From contig JAKIYB010000253.1 in the NCBI GenBank assembly GCA_022708765.1, positions 1-6,788 of the forward strand: a stretch of DNA of 6,788 bases, given 5' to 3'. Under the pieces are notes generated by a model that saw only the letters and a list, made by a program, of their open reading frames with translations, was not told the DNA's origin and made no database searches. The translations under genes and the position numbers were made by a program. Every line of letters starts with the position of its first letter. The first letter of the stretch is position 1. Source of the stretch: Armatimonadota bacterium (GTDB lineage Bacteria > Armatimonadota > Hebobacteria > CAIYQO01). Below are positions 1-5,059 of this stretch, piece after piece.

Positions 1-47
1 AGAGAGCGTTCATGTGACCACCACCATGCTGGTATAAAGGAGGACCC

Positions 48-491
48 ATGCATCACGTACCCGAACCGGTGTCGGACGCCGCCGTGCTCACCGAGCTTGC
101 GGCCTTGCCGACCGACTCCATGGCGACACTTGCCGCGCGCTGGCAAACGCTGACCGGCCGTCCCGCGGATCGGCGCAACAAGCGCGCGCTCATCAAGCGC
201 CTCGCCTATGCCATTCAAGCCGCCGCCTGGGGCGGGCTCTCCCCGGACACCCAGGCCCAACTTACCACGCTGTATCGCCAGCACACGCCCGTCCCCGCGC
301 CCAGCGCGCCGCTGGTGGGCAGCGCGCTCCTCCGCGAGTGGCACGGCGAGCAGCACCGGGTCACCGTGCTCCCCCAGGGCTTTGAGTATGCCGGCCGTCT
401 CTATCCCTCCCTCTCGGCGGTCGCGCGGGCGATCACCGGCACGCGCATCAGCGGCCCGGCCTTCTTTCGGGTGAACGGCGGTGCCCGATGA
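48..491 (+). CDS. DUF2924 family protein, partner of serine recombinase
   Basis: A 147-aa protein that I recognise as DUF2924, a family commonly encoded beside serine recombinases in prophages and islands; its biochemical role is not established. Seen: a helical basic segment (about residues 43-65, with IKRLAYAIQ), then the typical C-terminal half with REWHGEQHRV (96-105), GFEYAGRLYPSLSAVARAITG-like core (111-131) and SGPAFF (135-140). Length fits the family. The start is set by AAAGGAGG at 36-43, four bases before the ATG. The TGA stop overlaps the ATG of the recombinase (ATGA at 488-491), implying translational coupling. A different frame has a TAA at 35-37 inside this ribosome binding site, so an upstream gene of the same operon may end there. 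Inference: accessory factor or regulator of the adjacent recombinase. Confidence 0.88.
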   Translation: MHHVPEPVSDAAVLTELAALPTDSMATLAARWQTLTGRPADRRNKRALIKRLAYAIQAAAWGGLSPDTQAQLTTLYRQHTPVPAPSAPLVGSALLREWHGEQHRVTVLPQGFEYAGRLYPSLSAVARAITGTRISGPAFFRVNGGAR

Positions 492-1816
492 CGACTGCCG
501 TCCCCCCTGTCATCCCTGTGGCGATCTATACCCGCAAGTCGACCGAAGAAGGCTTGGAGCAAGCTTTCAACTCGCTCGATGCCCAGTACGAGGCGGCACT
601 GGCCTATATCCAGTTGCGCCACCCCCTCGGGTGGCAGGTGCTCCCGACCCGGTATGATGATGGCGGCTACACCGGCGGCACCCTGGAACGCCCTGCCCTC
701 CAGCGCCTCCTGCACGATATTGCCCAGGGCGGGGTGCAGGTCGTCGTCACCCATCGGCTCGATCGCATCAGCCGCTCCCTGCTCGATTTTGCGCAGCTCC
801 TGCGCTTCTTCGAGCAGCATCACGTTGCCTTTGCCGCGGTGACCCAGGAATTCGATAGCTCCACACCGGTGGGCCGCCTCACCTTGAACGTCCTCAGCAG
901 CTTTGCCCAATATGAGCGCGAGCTCATTCGCGAACGCACGCGGGAGAAGATGGCCGCCACGCGCCGGAAGGGGATGTATACCGGCGGAATTCCCCCGTTT
1001 GGGTATACGGTCGCCCCGGGTACCCACCAACTCGCCCCCGATCCGGCTGAAGCGGACATCGTGCGCCGGATCTTCGCGGAATACCAGCGGTGTCACTCCG
1101 TCACGACGATCGTGCGGTGGCTCAACGACCAGCAGATTCCCACCAAACGCCACCAGGCAGCCACCGGACGCCGGTATGCGGGAGGACGCTGGTCCAAAGC
1201 CTCCGTGCGGAAGCTCCTGGGGAATCCGCTGTATCGCGGGGAGGTGCGCTATCGCGGCACCTGTTATCCGGGCCAGCATCCCGCCCTCATCGATGCGGAC
1301 AGCTGGCAGGCGGTCCAGGCCGTCCTCGGCAACGCGGCGCGTCCCTGCACGGCCCCGCGCCAGCAGGCGCTCCTCCAAGGCCGGCTTCGGTGTGGCCACT
1401 GCGGTTGTGCGATGACGCCGTCGTGTTGCCGGGATGGCGACCGCGTCTATCGGTACTACCTCTGCGCCACCTCCCACCGCCGGGGCACCCGCACTTGCCC
1501 AACACGGTCAATCCCCGCTGGCACCATCGAGAGCGCCGTCATGGCGCAGGTGGAGGCCCTGCTGCAGTCGCCGGAGCCGTTGCTCACCGCCGCGTCAGCT
1601 GGCACCGCAGAGCCCACCCCGCCACACGCGCATATCCAGCTGTGTGCCACCCTCCATGCCCTGAGTCAGTCCTGGGCGCAGCTCACGCCGGCGGCGCAGC
1701 AGGCGCACCTGCGCCAGCTCATTCGCCAGGTCATCGTGTATCCCGATCACCTGGACATCGATGTTGTCACCGCACCCCCCGATGCCGCTCCCGCGATCGA
1801 GGTGCTCCATGTCTGA
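488..1816 (+). CDS. Serine recombinase (resolvase/invertase domain, recombinase domain, zinc ribbon)
   Basis: A 442-aa site-specific serine recombinase, predicted to cut and rejoin short att-type sites through a phosphoserine intermediate. Seen: resolvase domain (about 10-160) with nucleophile Ser18 in YTRKST, the conserved Arg68 (ERPALQRL) and the active-site motif RLDRISR at 90-96 (Arg90, Asp92, Arg93, Arg96), then SSFAQYERELIRERT at 137-151 of the long helix. GGIPPFGY (166-173) opens the recombinase domain. A zinc ribbon follows with Cys302, Cys305, Cys326 and Cys337, and a C-terminal region ends in RQVIVYPDHLDIDV. All catalytic positions look intact. The C-terminal part is short compared with large integrases of 500 aa or more, but the ending is typical of the family, so I see no truncation. 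It overlaps DUF2924 by 4 bases and the HTH gene by 8. No att site could be identified, so whether it integrates an element or inverts DNA is open. Confidence 0.95.
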   Translation: MTTAVPPVIPVAIYTRKSTEEGLEQAFNSLDAQYEAALAYIQLRHPLGWQVLPTRYDDGGYTGGTLERPALQRLLHDIAQGGVQVVVTHRLDRISRSLLDFAQLLRFFEQHHVAFAAVTQEFDSSTPVGRLTLNVLSSFAQYERELIRERTREKMAATRRKGMYTGGIPPFGYTVAPGTHQLAPDPAEADIVRRIFAEYQRCHSVTTIVRWLNDQQIPTKRHQAATGRRYAGGRWSKASVRKLLGNPLYRGEVRYRGTCYPGQHPALIDADSWQAVQAVLGNAARPCTAPRQQALLQGRLRCGHCGCAMTPSCCRDGDRVYRYYLCATSHRRGTRTCPTRSIPAGTIESAVMAQVEALLQSPEPLLTAASAGTAEPTPPHAHIQLCATLHALSQSWAQLTPAAQQAHLRQLIRQVIVYPDHLDIDVVTAPPDAAPAIEVLHV

Positions 1817-2219
1817 GACCATCCGCCTCCGCCTGCCGCTCGCGGTGAAATCGCGCACGTATGCCCGCCGCTCGTCCGCTACCGCACCGCTGCCGGCAAC
1901 GTCGCTCCAGATTGCCGTGGCGCGCGCCTGCCTGTGGCGCCAGTGGCTGGATACCGGCCGCTATCCGCACATCCACGCGCTCGCGACGGCGGTCGACAGC
2001 GATCCGGCCTATGTGGCCCGCGTGCTCAATCTGGCCTTGCTCGCGCCGTCCCTCGTCACCGCCATTCTGGCCGGCGGTCCCCTCGCCGCCGTGCCCCTCT
2101 CCCGGGTGCCAAAAGCGCTGCCGCTGGCCTGGCCCGCGCAGGTCGCGCTGTTTGCGCAGCTCCTGGCCACCCAGGCGCGACCACCCGACGTGGTCAGTCA
2201 CCGCGCGACACCCCCGTGA
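1809..2219 (+). CDS. Small helix-turn-helix protein of the recombinase module
   Basis: A 136-aa protein starting MSETIRLRLP. The ATG at 1809 lies inside the end of the recombinase gene and is preceded by GAGGTG at 1799-1804, four bases upstream, so this start is preferred over ATG 1761, which would add 16 residues read entirely inside the recombinase. Residues 33-50 (helix with ARACLWRQWLDTG) followed by HIHALATAVDSDPAYVARVL (54-73) look like a helix-turn-helix of the ParB/KorB-like type, and the following NLALLAPSLVTAILAG matches small HTH proteins often found next to DUF2924 and serine recombinase genes. Inference: DNA-binding regulator or recombination directionality partner. The C-terminal 20 residues are Pro/Arg rich and end at a stop buried in a large inverted repeat that is shared with the opposing gene. 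Confidence 0.8.
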   Translation: MSETIRLRLPLAVKSRTYARRSSATAPLPATSLQIAVARACLWRQWLDTGRYPHIHALATAVDSDPAYVARVLNLALLAPSLVTAILAGGPLAAVPLSRVPKALPLAWPAQVALFAQLLATQARPPDVVSHRATPP

Positions 2220-2225
2220 CTGACC
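2192..2225. terminator. 10-bp perfect inverted repeat across two convergent stop codons
   Basis: GGTCAGTCAC at 2192-2201 is the exact reverse complement of GTGACTGACC at 2216-2225, with a 14-base spacer. The + strand stop (TGA 2217-2219) and the - strand stop (TCA 2194-2196 as read on +) both lie in the arms. Position suggests a bidirectional terminator or 3'-end stabilising hairpin. There is no T-tract on either side, so it is not a classical intrinsic terminator; it could also be a protein-binding operator. Confidence 0.5.
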
Positions 2226-2718
2226 CCGTCGGTGCCGTTTCCTCCAGCGCTTCCGCACCGGAGGCGGCGGTACATGCCTGGTCGCGGCGCGTAGGATGTG
2301 CCTTCAGCATCGCAAAAAACTGCTCAAGGGGCGTTGGCTGGGTCTGCTGGTGCCACGCTGCGTATGCCGCCCGCATGCTCCGTATATGGCCGCGCCAATC
2401 GCGATCCAACTCGCGCAATACCGCCACGTTCCCCGCCTGCAGCGCCCGCAGCATTTGGAGCGTCAACAGCATGAGATAGTCCACTTGGTGGCCCCCGGTC
2501 TCGTCGAGAAACGGAGAGTCGCCACGCACGTGGGCACCGACGGTGGCCGCGAAGTGGCACTCGGTCACCGAGAGGAACCGGCAGGCTTTGATGCCATGGA
2601 GCAGGCGATTGCCGTTTCCCCGCTTCGTCGGCCGCGCCGCATCGGCGGGACGGTGGCTCGCGAGTTGGTGGAGCAGGGCGACCCGCTGTTGTTCGATACG
2701 ATTTAACGATTGTCGCAT
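2194..2718 (-). CDS. Hypothetical protein, 174 aa, His/Arg-rich and helical
   Basis: I do not recognise this protein. The start MRQSLNRIEQQRV at 2718 is chosen because GGAGGT lies six bases upstream; the longer frame to 2808 starts inside a GC hairpin and adds a low-complexity Arg/Gly segment. Seen: a basic N-terminal helix (1-20), a segment with CRFLSVTECHF (46-56) and a conserved-looking hydrophobic helix VDYLMLLTLQMLRALQAG (79-96), followed by LRELDRDWRGHIRSMRAAYAAW. The C-terminal 30 residues (after TRRDQ) look disordered. No signal peptide, membrane segment or catalytic motif is evident. It is probably the second gene of a two-gene operon with the 150-aa gene upstream (111 bases apart). 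Its last 26 bases overlap the end of the HTH gene on the other strand. Confidence 0.65.
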   Translation of the reverse strand: MRQSLNRIEQQRVALLHQLASHRPADAARPTKRGNGNRLLHGIKACRFLSVTECHFAATVGAHVRGDSPFLDETGGHQVDYLMLLTLQMLRALQAGNVAVLRELDRDWRGHIRSMRAAYAAWHQQTQPTPLEQFFAMLKAHPTRRDQACTAASGAEALEETAPTGSVTGVSRGD

Positions 2719-2735
2719 ATGTCGACCTCCGCGTG

Positions 2736-2754
2736 GCGTGCGGCACCCGCACGC
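2736..2754. repeat. 8-bp perfect hairpin just upstream of the 174-aa gene
   Basis: GCGTGCGG (2736-2743), CAC loop, CCGCACGC (2747-2754). It lies about 8 bases upstream of the GGAGGT ribosome binding site of the 174-aa gene, where a leader hairpin or repressor site could affect its translation or transcription. No T-run follows in either direction. Confidence 0.4.
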
Positions 2755-2791
2755 ACGGCCCTCCTGCGGGCGATGTCTGGGGGCATACGCT

Positions 2792-2823
2792 CGGGGGCGG
2801 GCCGTCATGACGTTCCGCCCCCG
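2792..2823. repeat. Long GC-rich inverted repeat between two - strand genes
   Basis: CGGGGGCGG (2792-2800) pairs exactly with CCGCCCCCG (2815-2823). Inside it CGTCATGACG (2803-2812) is itself a perfect palindrome, so the whole element can fold as a 9-bp stem, a 2-base internal mismatch and an inner stem. It lies just past the stop of the 150-aa gene. It could be an attenuating or mRNA-processing hairpin or a dyad operator; no T-run follows, so intrinsic termination is not supported. Confidence 0.45.
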
Positions 2824-2829
2824 GACGCC

Positions 2830-3282
2830 TCAGCGTGCTTCGCGCGAGGCCGCTTTGGCCGCCTCCGCATCTTGGGCCTCCAGCGCAGCTTTTTCACGAT
2901 GATACCGCGCTACCAGCTCTGCGGCCCACTCGCACGGCGACTGCTGCCGCTCGCCTCCCTTCTCGCCCTCACGCAGGCGCTTGGTCGCCTTCAGTTCGCG
3001 GAGTTGGGCTTGCAGCATGCCGTCGTACATTTTGACGAATTCATGGTTACCTAACAGGAGCTGTTGTTGTATTTTCGCGGTATAGATTCCCACCCATTCG
3101 AGTTGCAGCCGATCCACCGACTGATTCACGCGGTACTCCGCCAGGAATTGCGCGAGAAAGGCCTGAAAAATGCGCATTTCGTCGTCGGTGAGTACCTGCT
3201 GGGCCAGAAACCCCGGCGCGAGCGGTTCTGGCGCTGCCGACCCCGTCGGCGTCGCCGTGGTCATCGACCTCTGCTCTCCCAT
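2830..3282 (-). CDS. Hypothetical helical protein, 150 aa
   Basis: Not recognised. The start MGEQRSMTTATP is set by AAGGAGGA four bases before the ATG at 3282; the reading frame stays open to 3375 but without a comparable site. Seen: a Pro/Thr/Ala-rich N-terminus (8-24), then helices with LTDDEMRIFQAFLAQFLAEY (31-50), SVDRLQLEWVGIYTAKIQQQ and KMYDGMLQAQLRELKATKRLRE (84-105), and a charged Ala/Glu-rich C-terminal helix (118-150) that could form a coiled coil. The layout vaguely recalls small-terminase-like or other small phage/island proteins with an RLKATKxxRE-type helix, but this is an impression and not a match. It is the first gene after a promoter at 3450-3479 and probably cotranscribed with the 174-aa gene downstream. 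Confidence 0.7.
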   Translation of the reverse strand: MGEQRSMTTATPTGSAAPEPLAPGFLAQQVLTDDEMRIFQAFLAQFLAEYRVNQSVDRLQLEWVGIYTAKIQQQLLLGNHEFVKMYDGMLQAQLRELKATKRLREGEKGGERQQSPCEWAAELVARYHREKAALEAQDAEAAKAASREAR

Positions 3283-3449
3283 TGGATCCTCCTTCTCGAT
3301 GATCATGGATGCCGTGATCGACATCCGCGGTGCGCAACGGGCACGACTCCCGTGTGGCGTCCGACCGGCGCGCACATGGGCGGCACGGACGTGTCTGCTG
3401 GGCCGCTGCCCCAGGGATTCAGGCGCCGTTGTGAGCGATTGGTGTCTCT

Positions 3450-3479
3450 ATTAGACCACACACACAGTAAAGTTGTCAA
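3450..3479 (-). promoter_or_regulatory. Sigma70-like promoter for the two unknown - strand genes
   Basis: On the - strand, TTGACA (3479-3474, exact consensus) is followed after 18 bases by TCTAAT (3455-3450, five of six consensus bases). The site sits in the most AT-rich stretch of the window. Transcription would begin near 3443 and give a leader of about 160 nt before the ATG at 3282. Confidence 0.6.
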
Positions 3480-3495
3480 ATCCGATAATCTATAT

Positions 3496-3534
3496 GCGAT
3501 ATCGCTCCTCACCTGGTGGGCATCCGCCAGGTGA
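3496..3534. promoter_or_regulatory. Two adjacent palindromes behind the - strand promoter (possible operators)
   Basis: GCGATATCGC at 3496-3505 is a perfect 10-base palindrome. Three bases on, TCACCTGG (3509-3516) pairs with CCAGGTGA (3527-3534), and the stem extends inward to 11 bp with one G-T pair around a GCAT loop (3520-3523). They lie about 17 and 30 bases upstream of the -35 of the - strand promoter. Likely roles are protein-binding sites or a structured leader for rightward transcription; which is unknown. Confidence 0.4.
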
Positions 3535-3648
3535 CGGTCCCCCCTGACGACCACACACCGTGCCCCAGGCCCCCTGTCGCGGTGAAGCCGGCGGCAGGCG
3601 GCACGGCCTCCCACCCTTCCCGCGACCCGGCGCCCGCCGGGGGGTGAC

Positions 3649-3677
3649 TTGACAGCGGATCGCAAATCAGTGATGAA
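3649..3677 (+). promoter_or_regulatory. Weak candidate promoter for the amidoligase gene
   Basis: An exact TTGACA at 3649-3654 lies 58 bases before the amidoligase ATG, but the best -10 at 17 bases (GATGAA, 3672-3677) matches only three of six consensus positions. A promoter of this kind may need an activator or another sigma factor. Confidence 0.3.
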
Positions 3678-3680
3678 TGA

Positions 3681-3698
3681 TGCACACCGATGTGTGCA
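3681..3698. promoter_or_regulatory. Hairpin/operator next to the amidoligase ribosome binding site
   Basis: TGCACAC (3681-3687) and GTGTGCA (3692-3698) form a perfect 7-bp inverted repeat with a CGAT loop. The ribosome binding site AAAGGAG starts one base later at 3700. The placement fits a translation-control hairpin or a repressor operator. Confidence 0.45.
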
Positions 3699-3712
3699 GA
3701 AAGGAGCGACAG

Positions 3713-4639
3713 ATGATACCCCTTCAGGATTTGACGTATGGCGTCGAGATTGAGACGGTGGGGCAACCCCGCCAGGCCGTGGCCTGGGCGATTCAGACGG
3801 TGGTGGGCGGCACCGTGCGGCATGTCGGTCACCCCACCTGTTACGATCCCTGGGAGGTGGTAGCCGCCGATGGGCGGGTGTGGTCGGTGGTGGCGGATGG
3901 CTCCCTCACAAATGTGCCCAGCGCCGTGCGGGCGGAAGTGGTCACGCCTATTCTGCGGTATGCGGATCTTCCCCTCGTGCAGGCAGTGATTCGCGCGGTG
4001 CGGCGCGTGGGGGCGCGCACGGATGAGACGACGGCGGTGCACGTGCACGTCGGCGCGCACGCCTTCACCGCGAACGCGGTGGCGCATCTCCTGAAACTCG
4101 TCTACCAGCAAGAAGACCTGGTCTTTGCCGCGTTAGGGGTCAGTGCCGCCCGGCGGGCACGCTATACCCGTCCGCTGGATACCGCGATGATGGCCCGACT
4201 GCTGCGGGTGCGCCCGCGGACGCTGGCCCAACTGAACCGGGTCTGGTACGGGGTATATACGCCGGCCCCCGGCCGGCACCATGCCTCCCGGTTTTGCATC
4301 GTGAACGTCAATTCGCTCTTCGTGCGAGGCACCCTCGAGTTCCGCGCCTACACCGCCGGCCACTTGCATGCCGGGAAAATCAAGGCGGCGATTCAATTCA
4401 GCCTGGCGCTTTGCGCGCGCGCGCTGAACAGTCGCGCTACCTCGGCCCGACGCCGCGTCTATAATCCACAGAGTGCCAAGTATGACTTCCGGGTGTTTCT
4501 CTTGCGTCTGGGCCTCATCGGCCCAGAGTTCAAAACGGCCCGGAAGCATCTCCTGGCGTTGATGCCGGGGGATGCTGCCTTCAAACGGGGACGGCCCACG
4601 CCGAAGGGGCGTACGGCGGGTGGAGACGTGCCCAGGTGA
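3713..4639 (+). CDS. Amidoligase family protein (Amidoligase_2-like)
   Basis: A 308-aa protein with the signature of the glutamine-synthetase-fold COOH-NH2 ligases known as amidoligases, predicted to join a carboxylate to an amine using ATP and proposed for the family to make peptide or isopeptide bonds. Seen: YGVEIET (9-15; Glu12, Glu14), VADGSL (60-65), RAEVVTPIL (73-81; Glu75), AVHVHVGAH (108-116; His110, His112), YQQEDLVFAAL (131-141; Glu134), RFCIVNVNSL (193-202) and GTLEFRAYTAGHLHAGKI (206-223; Glu209, Arg211, His219, Lys222). All core motifs are present, so it is probably active. The ATG at 3713 follows AAAGGAG by six bases; ATG 3677 has no such site and would translate a hairpin. Typical family neighbours, such as a glutamine amidotransferase or gamma-glutamyl cyclotransferase-like gene, are absent here. 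The last 25 residues are basic and Gly/Pro rich. The substrate is unknown. Confidence 0.88.
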   Translation: MIPLQDLTYGVEIETVGQPRQAVAWAIQTVVGGTVRHVGHPTCYDPWEVVAADGRVWSVVADGSLTNVPSAVRAEVVTPILRYADLPLVQAVIRAVRRVGARTDETTAVHVHVGAHAFTANAVAHLLKLVYQQEDLVFAALGVSAARRARYTRPLDTAMMARLLRVRPRTLAQLNRVWYGVYTPAPGRHHASRFCIVNVNSLFVRGTLEFRAYTAGHLHAGKIKAAIQFSLALCARALNSRATSARRRVYNPQSAKYDFRVFLLRLGLIGPEFKTARKHLLALMPGDAAFKRGRPTPKGRTAGGDVPR

Positions 4640-4646
4640 GTGATCG

Positions 4647-4673
4647 CCCCACCGTCACCCGGTGACCGCGGGG
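4647..4673 (+). terminator. Terminator-like structure after the amidoligase gene
   Basis: GTCAC (4654-4658), CCG loop, GTGAC (4662-4666) form an inner stem, and CCCC (4647-4650) can pair with GGGG (4670-4673) outside two mismatches. The sequence TTGTTGG follows. It begins eight bases after the stop codon. The pairing is imperfect and the T-run weak, so this is a moderate call. Confidence 0.35.
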
Positions 4674-4769
4674 TTGTTGGTGGTGAAACCGATCGCCGCG
4701 GTGTCAGACCTGCGCGGATGTGGGGCGGTGTCCCCGGCGTTTCGGCGCCGCAGGCCGCACCGGTGGTGC

Positions 4770-4790
4770 ATTGTGGCGTAGCGCCACGAT
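4770..4790. terminator. Stem-loop directly after the 55-aa gene
   Basis: ATTGTGGCG (4770-4778), TAG loop, CGCCACGAT (4782-4790) form a 9-bp stem with one G-T pair. It touches the stop codon of the 55-aa - strand gene and may end or stabilise its transcript, although no T-run follows. Confidence 0.4.
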
Positions 4791-4958
4791 CTACGCGTCA
4801 ATCGTCTGCACGGTCGCCATCAAGCGTTCACGACGGCGGGTAAGGGTCCCGAGTTTGCGCGCTGCCGCCTTACTGCCGGATGTGAGCGCCTGTTTTCGCG
4901 CACGCAACTGCTGAAGGGTCGCCTCAACTGCTTCCAGGGTCATGGTCGCAATGGCCAT
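4791..4958 (-). CDS. Small basic hypothetical protein, 55 aa
   Basis: A short gene starting MAIATMTLEAVEATLQQLRA and ending MATVQTIDA. The start is fixed: GAGGTG lies five bases upstream of the ATG and an in-frame TGA overlaps that site. The product is almost wholly helical, Gln/Arg/Leu rich in the first half and strongly basic in the second (ARKLGTLTRRRERL), which fits a short coiled coil or nucleic-acid-binding peptide. No family recognised. It lies 101 bases downstream of the integrase on the same strand and may be cotranscribed with it. It ends against a 9-bp hairpin. Candidates are an excisionase-like accessory peptide or an unrelated small cargo protein; neither is shown by the sequence. 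Confidence 0.55.
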   Translation of the reverse strand: MAIATMTLEAVEATLQQLRARKQALTSGSKAAARKLGTLTRRRERLMATVQTIDA

Positions 4959-5059
4959 GGGAGCACCTCAAGGTCGGACGGATCAGCGGTGAGTGTCGCA
5001 TACCGCGTGATGCCTGAGCAACTCGGGACGTGTGCGCGGAGACCCACGGCCCGCAGGAC

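Larger units (their letters stand above)
3283..3712. other. 430-bp intergenic region between divergent genes
   Basis: No convincing gene is seen. The left part holds the leader of the 150-aa gene, including a short GATCA/TGATC repeat at 3301-3319 and ACGGG/CCCGT at 3337-3353. The centre is the AT-rich promoter with two palindromes. The right part (3541-3648) is very GC-rich with CCGGCGG/CCGCCGG arms and no obvious gene. It ends in a possible -35 (TTGACA, 3649-3654), a hairpin and the amidoligase ribosome binding site. It is the likely control region for both directions. Confidence 0.6.

Noticed and set aside
2..37. Tail of an upstream gene ending TTTMLV at TAA 35-37
   Set aside because: Only 11 codons are visible. 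The stop inside the next ribosome binding site is suggestive of an operon, but it cannot be told from chance.
401..1477. Open - strand frame of 358 codons opposite the serine recombinase
   Set aside because: It is antisense to an unmistakable recombinase, has Arg/Gly/His-rich low-information sequence and no ribosome binding site; GC-rich codon bias produces such open antisense frames.
1090..1848. + strand frame of 252 codons inside the recombinase
   Set aside because: Pro/Arg/Ser-rich shadow of the recombinase in another frame, with no start signal.
1934..2479. + strand frame of 181 codons across the convergent gene ends
   Set aside because: Crosses two better supported genes on opposite strands, has no ribosome binding site and no protein-like composition.
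3064..3534. + strand frame of 156 codons over the 150-aa gene and its promoter
   Set aside because: Runs through the promoter and the antisense of a gene with good start signals; composition is typical of a shadow.
3677..3712. Upstream ATG adding 12 residues to the amidoligase
   Set aside because: No ribosome binding site, and the added codons consist of the hairpin and the true ribosome binding site.
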